A DNA stretch of 64,000 nt from Alligator mississippiensis (taxonomy: Eukaryota > Chordata > Crocodylia > Alligatoridae): the NCBI RefSeq assembly GCF_030867095.1, contig NC_081828.1, forward strand, positions 51,437,434 to 51,501,433, given 5' to 3'. The notes beneath the pieces were generated by a model. The model did not search any database. It saw only the letters and a program-made list of their open reading frames with translations, and was not told where the DNA came from. A program made the position numbers and the translations under genes. This document shows positions 1-10,689 of this stretch, one piece after another; position 1 is the stretch's first letter, and each line of letters begins with the position of its first letter.

Positions 1-232
1 CAAGGACCTGCAGAAGGAGCACAGAGACAAACTGAAGGGTAGCCCACCAGGCACTCCTTGTGTAGGCATGGAAAAACGGTGTGGGGTAGAGAGGCCCATC
101 CAACTGCCCTAGACAATCCTGCTGGTAGGAGGCAGAAATCATCAGCCGCCTCTTCTGAGACTGCCCATATGCCAGAGAGGTGTGGAAGAAAATACGCATA
201 CTCCTCCTGGTGGTGAAAGGTTTCATAATCAT

Positions 233-400
233 TAGGGCTGTGCGAAGCTTCGAGTGGTGGTTCGATTTGGAGGAGATTTGACCCAATTTGGTGGCTGAAT
301 CTCTGAATCCGAATCGAATCAGGGGACCAATTTAAAGGTTTGAATCAATCCAAAGCTCTCTGAAACTTCAGAAAAGATTTGGAGAGCTTTGATGATTTGG
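233..400 (+). mobile_element. Terminal arm of a fold-back hAT-like element
   Basis: The segment opens with TAGGGCTGTGCGAAGCTTCG and runs into repeated 'gattcgaatc'-type sequence. It matches the inverted ends of the complete element at 31404-32174. The preceding 8 bases (ATAATCAT, 225-232) would be the target duplication, but I find no second copy downstream. This looks like one arm only. The inner edge near 400 is approximate. Confidence 0.6.
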
Positions 401-589
401 GCAGTCCCCAGTGGCTGCAGCAGGGAGTTGCAGCTGCCTCTGAGCTGGTAAGTACTAGGGATGGGGGAGGGGACCATGACGGGACCCCTGCCAGTGCCCT
501 CCCAACCCCCTGCTCCCTCAGCCCCACTATGGCTGCCCCCACGTGCCCCAGCTCCGTACTTTTTTTAAAAAGCCTGAACTCACCGGGTG

Positions 590-945
590 CTGCTGGGTGG
601 GGGGGGGCAATCCCTGCTGCCCTCCACTGCCCCGTGCTGCATGGGGGGCTCTGCCACTAGCCCCACGACTCCCTCCCCTCGCTCCCCCAGCACCCTCATG
701 GGTGCCCCACCTGAGCCAGCTCTGGCCCTTTAAGAAAAAAAAAAAGCTCCAAGAAAAGCCCCAGCCCTGCCCCCGCTGGCAGGAGCAGTGGGTCTTGGGT
801 TTTTTTGTTTTTTTCTTAAAAGGACTGGTGGGGGAGGGGCTGGTGGGGGGGGAGCAAGAGGAGGGGGTTGGGGGGCTCGTGCAGTGGGGGGCAGTGGGGA
901 TCCCCCCTCCCCCCCTCCCCCCACCCAGCAGCACCAGCTGGGTAA
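590..945. repeat. Long inverted repeat (fold-back), G/C-rich arms
   Basis: The arm around 590-735 reads as the imperfect reverse complement of about 780-945, including a mirrored 'cccttttaagaaaaaa' block near the middle. The arms are strongly strand-asymmetric (long G runs at 820-900), so several G-quadruplex-compatible runs occur. Open frames of up to 278 codons across here are low-complexity and palindromic; I do not treat them as genes. Probably the interior of a fold-back transposon. Confidence 0.65.
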
Positions 946-1118
946 GTATAAGCTGTGTTTTTGTAGTATGTAGGTCCCTAGTTAAAACCCTGGTCAAAGT
1001 TTTAGGCTGGCTCCTCAGCTGACCTGAGTCACCATTGCTTAGCAACACCAGCTGAGGATCTGACCCCTGGCCACAGGGTGGGGGAGGGGCTGCTCTACCC
1101 CGCCTCCCCCCCCACCCT

Positions 1119-1433
1119 GTGCTCAGCACCAGCTTGTAACCCACCCCCATTGCCAGCCTGGGCCCTGTGCTGGCTCTGGGCTCGCCCATCAGGGCTGCAT
1201 GCAGCGGCAGCAGCTGTGGCCCCTGGACTTGCTGCGACGGGCAGTGTTTGCTGCTGCCCACCTGGAGCTTGCGCGCTGGGCAGCCTAGGTGTGGCGGTGG
1301 AAAACACTGCCTGGCGTGGCAAGCAGGGGGGCTGCAGCTGCTGCCGCCATGGCGCAGACCCAATGGGCGAGCCCAGAGCCAGCACAGGGCTCAGGCTGGC
1401 AGCAGGGGTGGGTTATAAGCTAGTGCTGAGCAC
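1119..1433. repeat. Near-perfect 315-bp palindrome
   Basis: Bases 1119-1190 pair with 1362-1433: the left arm begins gtgctcagcac and ends gggctcgcccat, and the right arm runs atgggcgagccc to gtgctgagcac. The inner part (ggcagcag, aaaacactgcc) is also partly self-complementary. Related GC-rich units recur at about 1560-1640, so the palindrome is part of a tandem and inverted array. Open frames on both strands are a by-product of the symmetry. Confidence 0.8.
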
Positions 1434-1479
1434 AGGGGGGGAAGCGGCCCGCCCGCCCGCCCCATGGCTGGCACCCCAC

Positions 1480-1558
1480 GCTGCAGCCACTCGCAGCCCG
1501 CCTGGGGCTGCCTGTGCCTGCTCAGGACAGCCCCGCGTGGGCTGTGAGCGGCTGCAGC
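1480..1558. repeat. Short GC-rich inverted repeat
   Basis: The 20 bases at 1480-1499 are nearly the reverse complement of 1539-1558 (gctgcagcc at one end, ggctgcagc at the other). It sits just right of the larger palindrome and looks like another unit of the same fold-back array. Confidence 0.6.
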
Positions 1559-1649
1559 AGGGAGCCCCGGCCATGGGGCTGGGGAGGGGCTGCTTTTCCC
1601 CGCACTCAGCACCAGCTCATTCCCTGCCGGTGAGCAGGTGTCCTGGGGC

Positions 1650-1949
1650 CAGCGCTGGTGGGGCTCAGAGCAGGGTGGCAGGAGTACAGGGTCCCAGCTG
1701 GCAGGGGCTCTATGGAGCCAGGACAGCTCCCCCCTCTCCCTGCTGGTGCAGCCCAGCCCGGCTCCACAGACCCCTGCCAGCCTGTGCCCCGCTCTGGGCC
1801 TGACGGGTGTTGGCCCTGGGACATTTGTCCCAAGACATTGGGACATTGGTCCGAAGATGGTGACCAAGGGGCAGGGCTACCCATGTGGCCCTTGACAGCT
1901 TGCCAAAACTGAGTAAGTGGCCTCCGACTGAAATAATTGCCCACCCCTG
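1650..1949 (+). mobile_element. Truncated hAT MITE, 3' terminus present
   Basis: The right end (aaataattgcccacccctg, ending 1949) matches the terminus of the complete MITE at 29488-29673, including the subterminal 'cttgccaaaact' block. The more internal part (1650-1900) is shared, in reverse orientation, with the segment at 29817-30024. No matching left end or upstream copy of TGTTATAT (1950-1957) is visible, so the 5' limit is a guess. Confidence 0.6.
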
Positions 1950-1959
1950 TGTTATATTA

Positions 1960-2585
1960 ACCCTGGCTCTTGTGATGCTCTATACACACCAAGCTTTGGA
2001 TTGTGGGATATTATCTGTGAATTAAGCCATGTGAACCACAAGTCCCAGAGGGCGTGTTTTCTGTACTTATTGAATTAAGCTGCTTTACCCACCACTTTCC
2101 CAGTGATAGATGAGAATCTGCCAAGCCAAACGCATCTGTAGCTTGGCAGATGGGAAGGAAGGAAGAGACCCTTGAGGAAAGTTCTGTGCTGCGTCAGCCT
2201 ACCCTAATGATTCTTCCACCCTGTCTAACCACGGCTCTCCAGCAGTCCGGCCTATTCATGGAGAAAGTCTCTCATCTTTGCCAAGCTGCTTGGTTTATGA
2301 TCTTGGGGACAGCTAGATGGATGATCCCAGGGGGGAGTTCTTTGCTCCTTTTCAGGTCCTAGGAATGAATTAGGGCTGAAATGCTAACTCCCTACTCTAG
2401 GCTGCTCTGTGCCTATCAGTATAATCTCCTGCCAATTATACTCTTCCTCTTAAGAGGCACCATTCCTCTTCTGGTAGTCTCAATTTAAACCAGACCAGAA
2501 TCCTTGTGTGAGTTTCTCAGGGCAGGATGCTCAGCTGGTGTTATTTGGCATAGCTCCATTGAAGTCAGTTGAGAGATGAACATTT
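1960..2585. other. No gene seen; weak repeat remnant
   Basis: AT-rich single-copy-looking DNA. Around 2545-2585 there is a weak match to an old amniote SINE-like motif (agctccattgaagtcag), repeated in variant form at several other places in the window. Nothing coding is visible. Confidence 0.4.
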
Positions 2586-2589
2586 ATAC

Positions 2590-3192
2590 CAGTGACTCCC
2601 AACCTTCCAACCCCGCAGGCTGGAGCTCACACAGGGTCAGCATGCGGTCTCAGTCTGTGGACCTGACCATGAGTGCTCAGATCCAGCTGCATGGCTGGAT
2701 CCGGCCATGTGTTGATGTAATCTGGTACTCAGAGTTACATTATCTGGCCTGTGGGGCCCCCACAGGTCCAGAAATTTGGCATCAGGGAAGCAGCAATAAA
2801 TACTGCCACTGCTTCTCTGCTGGCAAATGTCTGGACCCTTTGTGCTGGATCTGGCCTGCAGACTGGGGTTTGTGCATCCCTGATTGACCTCATCAGTGAA
2901 TCTGCCCATTTAATGCCCAAGTTACCCTCCTTGCTGAAGTACCAGGACTGATTTCCCTGATGGGAATGAGTTGAAACACTTAGTAGGATAGGTTGAAAAC
3001 TCAGAGCCCCAGACCAACAGGTTGTAACTGATTGCTTTATTAGTACTGTAGTTAGGGGCTGGACTCGATGATCTTCCGAGGTCCCTTCCAGCCCTAATGT
3101 CTATGAAAAATTCTTGTGATGCCAGTTATCTCACGTGGATCAACCCCATTACACTCATCCAGCCCGCAGGGCTGGAAGGTTGGGCACCATTG
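2590..3192. mobile_element. hAT-like element with about 38-bp inverted ends
   Basis: The left end (CAGTGACTCCCAACCTTCC) and the right end (ggaaggttgggcaccattg) are reverse complements over about 38 bases, including the 'gcaggctgga' block. Flanking similarity (atttatacc versus ggtgtaaat) continues the inverted repeat outward, and no clear 8-bp direct duplication is seen. A second hAT-like terminus (tttgtgcatccctg, near 2881) lies inside, so the segment may be two nested or fused elements. A CR1 3' end interrupts it at 3053-3110. Confidence 0.55.
3053..3110 (+). mobile_element. CR1 LINE 3' end fragment
   Basis: Carries the CR1 3' signature (gactcgatgatcttccgagg, then cccttccagccctaatg) and ends in 'tctatgaaaaa'. 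Only the last 50-60 bases of the LINE are present. It sits inside the hAT-derived segment around it, so it inserted later. Confidence 0.85.
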
Positions 3193-3534
3193 GTGTAAAT
3201 GTAAATTGGTGTCCATTTGGGTAACAAACTTTTAGTTAGACTCTTCATTCCCCCACCACAGAGCTCCATTTAACACATGCCCTATATGGAAGCCTGTGAT
3301 GTCTTTTTGGGGCCTTTTCACAGGGAGATACCATAGTAAGTCACCATGGTCTTGCACAGTCAACATAAAAATCCCACTGCTCACTGAATGCAGTTATGGA
3401 ATGAGCTCTGGCATTGCAGTCACTTGTGTGACAGGAATGTCTGTGAGGGAAGAGGAGTTGGGTGAGAGGATATGGTTGGTTTCAGGCAAGGGGGATCCTG
3501 AGTGCACTGGCGGGATTGTTGACATGAATGACTT

Positions 3535-3770
3535 GTGCCCATTGGGGGGTGGGGGAGGGGGGGGCACGGTGACTGCCCACAGGAGCTGGCAGGGGTGTGG
3601 TGGTGGTGAGTGGGGACTGCCCACAGGTGGCTGCGGTGATGGCTGGGTGGCAAGCAAGAGGCGACCTCCCGCAGATGCTAGCGTCAGCGGTGACCAATCT
3701 CAGGGGGGCATGTGACCCTCCATGCCCCCCTACGCATCCCCTATGATTGCCAGTGTGATGTGCTACTTGA
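3535..3770 (-). mobile_element. Fragment related to the 30623-30944 insertion
   Basis: Read on the minus strand, the right edge gives 'cataggggatgcgtagggg', resembling the start of the insertion at 30623 (gatgcatagggggtgcatg). The interior is G-rich with repeated 'actgcccacagg' units. Neither end nor a target duplication could be fixed, so the family assignment is tentative. Confidence 0.4.
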
Positions 3771-3774
3771 GGCC

Positions 3775-4716
3775 ATACAATGTGACTGTGGGGCTGGAGA
3801 GCTGAGGGTAAAGCCATGGAGACAGTAAAGGTATGGAGGGAGAGAGCGTGTTGGGGACAGGATGGTTCTGAAACCCCAGTCAGTGGAAAGAGCTGAGTAT
3901 CTCTGTTTCACGTGCTTCATAAGAGTCTTTCTGCTATTCCTCTGGCAAACTGCTTGTGCAATAAAATTTCATCCTTCCAAGATCTGGAAAAAGGCTTTTA
4001 TTCATCAAATATTAAGACTTGCATTCATCAGAGGGAGAAAAATACATATGCCTCATAGACCAGTTCCATGTTCAATATTGATCAAGTGAGTGTAGAGCCT
4101 CCCCACACACTGCTGTTCTACTCAATTCAGAGTAACCAGCTGACCTGAGCGAGTCAAGCTTTTGATGTAAGTGGTGTCTTACTCACTTACCTATCTCACA
4201 CATACTGTGATGTAAGTTGGCTGATAGAGAGCAGCAACCTCTTAGGGATGAGCTGGGAGGGGGAGGCAGGTAGAGGGAATGGAAGGAGGAGAGAAGTAAG
4301 GGAGTGAGCAAAGCAGTGCTTTGGGGGGGTGCGGTATCAAGGTATCTCATTCTAACCTACAGTCTGGCCAAGGAGTGTATAAGGAACTGTCTTGAGCTTT
4401 CTCTCATGTTTGTGTTTGACTTGGCTGCGGATATAAGGGTGTGATTTTTTTTTTCCAAGCTTGATGGAACTAGAGGTCCAACTCCCTCCCCCCATTTAAA
4501 TAGAAACTAGGTATCCAGATTTCCTGGCAACCTTGAATAATTCTGGCATAAATGTCTACTGTATTTTTTCCTATTAAGTGAAGTGAATTCAGTGCTGGTG
4601 GCAGTTGTGACCTTGGGATCATGGTTTTTTCTCTTCAGCACAGTGGCAGCAATGTAAAATTCTTCTCTGTGACTCTACATGAGGCCCCTGTAACCTTGCA
4701 AGAGAATTTATCTACA
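3775..4716. other. No gene or clear repeat
   Basis: About 940 bases of mixed sequence with purine-rich patches (4250-4320) and a T run at 4445-4455. No exon, RNA gene or recognisable mobile element was found. Confidence 0.5.
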
Positions 4717-4724
4717 GTAACTAT

Positions 4725-6077
4725 TAGGCCTGTGCGAGTCAGCAGCGATCCGACCCAGTTTTGGATCCAGCTGCTTCGGATGGCCGCGATCCGATCTGGA
4801 ACTCCGGACCAGGTTTCCACCTCAATCCGGCCAAAACTTTGGAGCCTCCTCGGAGATCCGGCCACAGGGTATAATGGGGAAATCAATGAAATATCTATAA
4901 CTTTGTTGTTTTTGTCCAATTTGAATGAAAATTGCTGGGATTGTAGTCTCTGCAGAGAGCATGAAACCTGCCAAGTTTCAAGAACATCAGTGCAGGGGTT
5001 TGGGGGGAACTGAACCCCAAATTCTTGAAAGCCAAACTCATGTCATGGCTGTGTGTTACAACACAGGGGGGTGAAAACTGCACGGGTGGTGGCTCTTACT
5101 GAGGCCACAAAGCCTGCCAAGTTTCAAGGAGATCGGTGCAGGGGTTTGGGGGGAACTGCACCTCAAGCTATGGACAACCAAAACTCGTACCACGGGTGAC
5201 ACTGCGTGTGTTAAGGCGCAGCAGGGTGACAGGTGCACGGATGGTGGCCCCTGCTGTGACACCTGCCAGCTGTCGAGGAGATCGGTGCAGGGGGAGTCTC
5301 GGGCCCTGCACCCCTAGCTGCTGACGGACAAAACTGGTGCCAAGAGTGTGTCTGTCTTGGGGCAGTTGATTGTCTGTATTGAGTCTTTCCTCTCTTTATC
5401 CTGGGTTTGTAGGTGCTAATTGATGCTCGTTAAGTCGTTATATAGCAGCTAGGTCCTGTGTATTGAGCTGGTCCCTGAGTAAATCATGATTGATTGATTA
5501 GTAACTGGTAACACAATAACTTAGCAGCCAGGCCTTGAGTAGTGTCTCCCTTCCCCGCCCCAAGCCAGACCCACAAGCACACATGGCACGAGTTTTGCTT
5601 GTCCGCAGCTTGGGGGGCAGTTTCCCCCAAACCCCTGCACTGCTCTTCTTGAAACTTGGCAGGCTTCGTGGCCTCAGCAAGAGCTACCACCCCTAAAGTT
5701 TTGAGACGTCCCCCCCGTGTTGTAACACACAGATGTGACAGGAGTTTTGCTTGCAACAATTTAGGGTACAGTTCCTCCCAAACCCCTGCACTGATCTTCT
5801 TGACACTTGGCAGGATTCACGCTCTCTACAGAGTCTACCATCTCTGAAAACTTCATCCAAATCGGACAAAAAACAACAAAGTTACGGATATTGTATTGTT
5901 TCCCCATTATGCCCTATGGCTGGATCTCCGAGGCGGCTCCGAAGCTCTTCGGAAGCTCTGAATTGCTTCAGGAAGCCGAACAAGGCAGCGCTTTGACCCG
6001 GATGTGCTGCTTCGGACCCCAAAGAGTCCGAAGCTTCTTCAGTTTCAAAGCTCTATCTGAAGCCTCGCACAACCCTA
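4725..6077. mobile_element. Complete 1,353-bp fold-back DNA element (hAT-like)
   Basis: Ends are TAGGCCTGTGCGAG on the left and CTCGCACAACCCTA on the right, flanked by a perfect 8-bp target duplication GTAACTAT (4717-4724 and 6078-6085). The 8-bp duplication and TAGGG-like ends point to a hAT superfamily MITE; the transposase source is not in the window. The outer arms (about 4725-4960 and 5840-6077) are mutual reverse complements. Inside each arm are diverged tandem modules of roughly 145 bp, containing 'cctgccaagtttcaag' on the left (near 4968, 5113, 5263) and its complement on the right (near 5650, 5810). The centre (about 5340-5540) is not palindromic. CpGs are common, suggesting a fairly young copy. 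No transposase frame is present. Confidence 0.85.
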
Positions 6078-6089
6078 GTAACTATGCCA

Positions 6090-6517
6090 GCACTGGTCCC
6101 TGTGCTGAGCTTCCCAGTGTTAGTGCTGGTGTGTGATTTGGAACTAATAGGCATCTCTTCATCAACAACTAGACTGAGATCTAGCAAACTGAGTTGCTTC
6201 AGATGTGCCATACTGCCAGAGTAGAGAGCAACACTGGGGTTCCTCCTTTTGGCTCCCAATCATGTAGTCACTTACTTCCCTGAAGTGTGGATGTGTGAAT
6301 TGCTACCAAAATAAAATGGGAGCAATCGGAGTTGGTAACATTTTATACCCACTTTACATTTGCTCTCTATGTAACTGAGGCTACATGGAAGTGAAGAAAC
6401 AGGCCCTACCATCTTGATGACCTTAACATTTCCAGAGGAAGAGGGTGGGAGAGGATCTTGTGTGAGTAAGAAAGACTTTAGCTCTGGCATAAAGAATTTT
6501 CAACCATGTTACAACAC
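6090..6517. other. No gene seen
   Basis: Flanking DNA between two hAT-type elements. The reading frames here are short and show no domain features. Confidence 0.5.
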
Positions 6518-6525
6518 TTATAGAG

Positions 6526-6806
6526 CAGGACTTGGCAACCTACCGCCCAGATCTGGTCTGCAAAGGGTTGAATCCAGCTGGGGGACAGCACAGGGTATTC
6601 GGCACGCAGCTGCATGGAAATGCCCACCCCCTCCACAGGACCCTCCTGTGCCCTTCCTGCTGTCCCTAGTGTCTGCATTTTCCTTGCCACATAGCACCTG
6701 TAGGTGCAGACAACTTGAGTTCTGCAGGAGTTGCAGATTAGTGGTTTGCAGCAGGAAGCCGGATCACGAGCTCTGGCCCACAGTGGTAAAAGCTTGCAGA
6801 TCCCTG
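6526..6806. mobile_element. hAT MITE, 281 bp
   Basis: Starts CAGGACTTGGCAACC and ends CTTGCAGATCCCTG, an imperfect terminal inverted repeat of the CAGGG type. It is flanked by TTATAGAG (6518-6525) and TTCTAGAG (6807-6814), an 8-bp duplication with one mismatch. No transposase is encoded. Confidence 0.75.
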
Positions 6807-7253
6807 TTCTAGAGCAAAGAATATTTAAATCCTACTGCTAGGGCCTAAAAAGTTGTGTGGACAAAAGACCTCTGAATGTCTCCTTTTAAAAATCCAGGGG
6901 AATAAAATGCACAAAACCTGCTGTTCATTCAGTCTTATGGTTTTGAAATCAAATGCACATTATCAGGAAAGTCTCGATGCAAAGTGAACTTGGCTACAGT
7001 GCACCTGCATAATGATCACTGTTCTTTTTTTTTTTCTTGTTGAGTGTGTGCTTTCACTTCTTAGTATACCAGTATATAGTGCAACACTGTGTGCAAAGTT
7101 GTAGTGCCACATGCCTGTCTCTAGTGGGTTATGGAATAGAGAAAATCCCACACAATTTACTGATTCATTTTGATGCACTGGGTGGGGGAGTAGTTAACTG
7201 ATTGCACAATTTCACAATGATTACACACTTAATTTATACAACACAATTTTATT

Positions 7254-7451
7254 TTAAAACTCTTTGCTACGTATATAACACTGCTTAGCTTTAAGAAACA
7301 CCACAAACATTAAGAACACAATAATTACATATATCAGAAACAATGCTCCGAATGCACTTCCTTCCCAAACAATACTACAAGAATTAGTGTTAGAAAAACA
7401 ACTACAATTACAACTAAAAGTTAAATTTGAATCAATACTATTATTTTTCAT
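7254..7451 (-). CDS. 65-codon membrane-type reading frame in the LTR-like segment
   Basis: The predicted product has a short N-terminal part with two possible N-glycosylation sites (NNS, NLT) and four cysteines around residues 14-25. One strong hydrophobic segment follows (about residues 34-54), then a short basic tail ending YIRSKEF. This is a type I or III single-pass layout. The tail recalls KCNE1 (YIRSKK), but the length and the rest do not support a KCNE gene. It may be a small viral membrane protein or chance. Function unknown. Confidence 0.2.
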   Translation of the reverse strand: MKNNSIDSNLTFSCNCSCFSNTNSCSIVWEGSAFGALFLIYVIIVFLMFVVFLKAKQCYIRSKEF

Positions 7452-7508
7452 ATTATACTTACAATCCTAGAATTCCAAGAAGCCAAATACCGAAATATGG
7501 TTTCAATC

Positions 7509-7605
7509 CTCAGTAGTACGATTTAATGGGTTGGCCTCAGTAGTACGGTTCAATGAAATGGGCTCAGCAATACAATTCAATAGGCTGGCTTCAGCAGTGA
7601 TAGGA
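7509..7605 (-). repeat. 27-bp imperfect tandem repeat
   Basis: Units begin at 7509, 7536, 7563 and (partial) 7590, each starting ctcag or ttcag and sharing 'agtacggttcaat'-like cores. The period is exactly 27 bases throughout. On the minus strand one frame reads through all units as nine-residue repeats, but no ATG starts it, so coding is unproven. Confidence 0.7.
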
Positions 7606-7870
7606 CTAAGTCCCCTTCCTTCAGTCCCTTTCAGGTGCTCCGCGGCTTCAGCGTGAACTAAGAGATTCGTGTTCACGGAGAGGGTGGTTCAGGTGATCAG
7701 TCTGGACCCAGGCTATACTTGAGATTTTTCCTTCGTTGTTCTACAAGTATAGTCACCTCCAAATTGGGACAGTAAGTTACGGTTTTTATTGAGTGAGATG
7801 CCGTCAGCGGGCTCCTCCTACTCAATATATCACTGCTCCCAAATTTGGGCTCGGATCTTACTCAACAGAT

Positions 7871-10689
7871 TCTTTTACCTTTGTTGAGCATTTTAAATTA
7901 CCTTTGGGAAACTTCCATATCACTGCAAATGCCCTTTTCTCACCAACCTGGTCAAAAGGCCCTAGGGTTTGATCTCTTGGAATTCAGGATATTTGCTCTC
8001 TTTGTAAAAGATTTCTAAAAGATGAAATTTAAATTAAGACTTTAAGCAAAGTCAGGACCTTTTGCACGTAGTCCCCAAAACAATGAACTAGATAAGGAGA
8101 TAAATCTTATCTTCTTCCTGAAACTGGCTAATGGGCAACCTTTACAAACATTCAAACTATTTCATTTAATATGACAATGCCTGAGTTACTGTTATGGAAG
8201 AAAATGTAGCTTCTGCAACTTTCTGTCCTTTTGAGTACTTGACTTTCTGATGTAGTAACAGCATCTTCTATTAGGTCATATACAAATATAGTATATAGAA
8301 AGAGAAAAGGAAAGTATATGAACTATGGCTTATGGAGCTAGATCTCTCTTGATGTGTTAATAAGACATTAAAGCCCTGATACTTACTCATTCACTCAAAT
8401 GGGTGCTTAATCCCATTAGGCAAGATATTCAGCAGGTGTAAAGCAGGATAGATAGATCCACTGATTTCAGTGGAGCTAGCTTAGTTTACACTGCAAGGAT
8501 ATGGGTTGTTGAATTCAAGACTCCTCCTGAAGTTATGCACAGGGACATGTTTTGGCAGGTGTGGGACTAGGTTGAAGAGTTTAAACACTCACAAGTTAGG
8601 GTATACCAAAATGAAGGTTGCAAGCTCCATAGCACCAGAATTACACTTACTCCTTATGTAGTTAAGAAAGCCAAGCATTCATAATCAGGGAATCTTTCTT
8701 TAGCTGTGCACATTATGAGCTTAGCACAGTTAAAAACCTCAAACCTACTGTATGCTCTCCCAAACACAATTTTAAAAAGCTCATAAATCAGTAAAATCAC
8801 AGTTTCTCTGGAGCCTCAAAAGGCCCTTCTTAGCAAAAGTTTAAGCTAAATGGAAACTGCTAGCCATTTCAATGACAAAAGTGTTCAAAGGAAACTATAC
8901 TGCTTTTACAAGCTATTTAATGAGCAGCTTGAGGCCTTGATGCAACAAGGTCCTTAAACATGTGCCAGACTTCAAGCAGGATGGTAATGGTGTTAATGTA
9001 ACTACTTGCATGCTTACAGTTGGGCACATACTGAAGCGCTTTGCTGAATGGGGGCCCACCTAAACAAATTTCAGCCCAGGCATTGTTTTGTGCCTCTTCA
9101 CTTGACTCTTAGCTCTGTTTTATTCCTTGCGCTGATCTGGAGGAATGAAGCCCTTAAAATCAGAGGATAGCAAATAGTGGCCACCCAGCCAAATGGCTTT
9201 TACTGCATGTGAAGGTGAATGTTCACCAAATGTTTCTATGAATAGCAGCCCATTCACATTAAGCTTCTTGAATAGGAAGCAAAGGGCTGGCTGCATGACC
9301 CTTGTCAGACCAATCAGCCATGGCGAACTTTGAACACCCAGTTAGTTTTGGCTCCACAAGCCATATAGTTTGTGCCCAGTTACTTTTGCTGGTTTCATTG
9401 AGCTCTGCTCCTGTTATCCCTCTGTAAAATCGGCATGGTGATATTAAGCCATCTCACAGGGGCATTGTGAGGATGAATTATAAATTACTCTGAGGCAAAT
9501 GGCACTACCATGGCCTGAATGATTACTCTCTTGACAATATAACAGTTCAGAAGTTACTAATGGGTGAATGATATTGCTATTCTCTTACCTTCACCATTTC
9601 CTAGTTGTAATCTAAAGCTCTTTCAGTTCTGCAAGAGTGCCTGGGGGAGAGGGAATGTTTGCTGCATGTAGAGATGTAAAATGCAGGATGGCTGATTCCT
9701 TATGACATTTATCTACACTCAGGAAGAAGACAGCATAACTCACTTGTAATTTATCCCTTCTCTTTTCCATCATGAAGATAAATACCATAGCATAGATCAG
9801 CCTATCTCATTTCCCTTATGCACAAGGTACCTGTAGCCATGCACACACTGTCTACCCATGCAGGGGCACCCTCTTTGTTGCTCAATGTGTTATGATGTTT
9901 CTTAAACAATTGTGGACTAGGAAGAAGCTTCCAGACAATTGGACATGGCTGAGAAGCATCCTTTCCTTGGGAAACAGTAACTAAAAGACTCATCTGGAAC
10001 GTTTGTCTTTGCCAGATCTTACAGGGAACCTTGTCTTCATCTATCACTATCAGCTCACCCTAAGCACTAAGTCAGATGTGCATTTAGCTTCCTATACAAC
10101 ATGCATTGTATGTCAGTCACCTGAGGACAGATTGGGGGTCAATGGCACCACACTGATTTACACCAGCAAAGGATTTAGCCTTGTGTTGGGAAATATTGCA
10201 ATGCTTCCCTTCCCCCATTAATTGTTTCCCCTGGGTCTGTTTCATAGAGTGATGAGGAAGCTTGTTTTATATGTTTCTTGCATGAACAGTTGGGCTTATT
10301 TTTGCCTGAACAAGCATCGGAAGAACAGATTCACTGACGTGCATAATGGGTAATCTACATCTAATTGTTACATTCTGCGGAGGGGAAAATGTGTGTATTA
10401 ATTCTGGCATTCTCAGAGGCCTTGGCAAAGAGCTGCGAAAGGTTATGGGAGACCCCAGACTGCAATGACTGTGTTGGGAGAAACAGCATGTAGTGACTGA
10501 ATAGTAGAGAGCAGTATAATGGAGAAAGAGATGATAGTATTATACCAAGGAAGTTAAATTAATTGTTTAGGGGTAAGAAAATAAGTTAGGGCTGAATGCC
10601 ACCATAAAGTACATCCAAGCAGCCCAACTGGTTTCAGTGCACAAGGAAACAGGATTAGATTTCACAGGTGTAATCAAGGACAAGTTTTA
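7871..10689. other. No gene seen; scattered ancient repeat traces
   Basis: About 2.8 kb of single-copy-looking AT-rich DNA. A MIR-like stretch lies at about 9405-9500 (cctctgtaaaat, cattgtgaggatgaatta). The old SINE-like motif recurs near 8455-8500 and 10140-10180. No exon or RNA gene was recognised. Confidence 0.5.

Larger units (their letters stand above)
7200..7870 (-). mobile_element. LTR/endogenous-retrovirus-like fossil fragment
   Basis: Read on the minus strand, the segment starts near tgttgagtaagatccgag. It has a TATA-like 'gatatattgag', then an AATAAA signal at about 7775-7780, and a hairpin with arms ctatacttg/caagtatag, an arrangement like a short U3-R-U5. A leader-like part with 27-bp repeats follows, then a small reading frame and a second AATAAA-type signal near 7245. 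CpG sites are retained, so it is probably younger than most repeats here. I see no convincing primer-binding site, gag or pol, and no second LTR. The family is unresolved, and a non-viral origin is possible. Confidence 0.3.

Noticed and set aside
527-1363. 278-codon minus-strand frame
   Set aside because: It runs through low-complexity, palindromic GC-rich repeats; the frame is a product of composition and symmetry.
7254-7451. KCNE potassium-channel subunit homology of the 65-codon frame
   Set aside because: Only the YIRSK tail and one membrane span match; the conserved post-membrane KCNE sequence is absent and the context is element-like.
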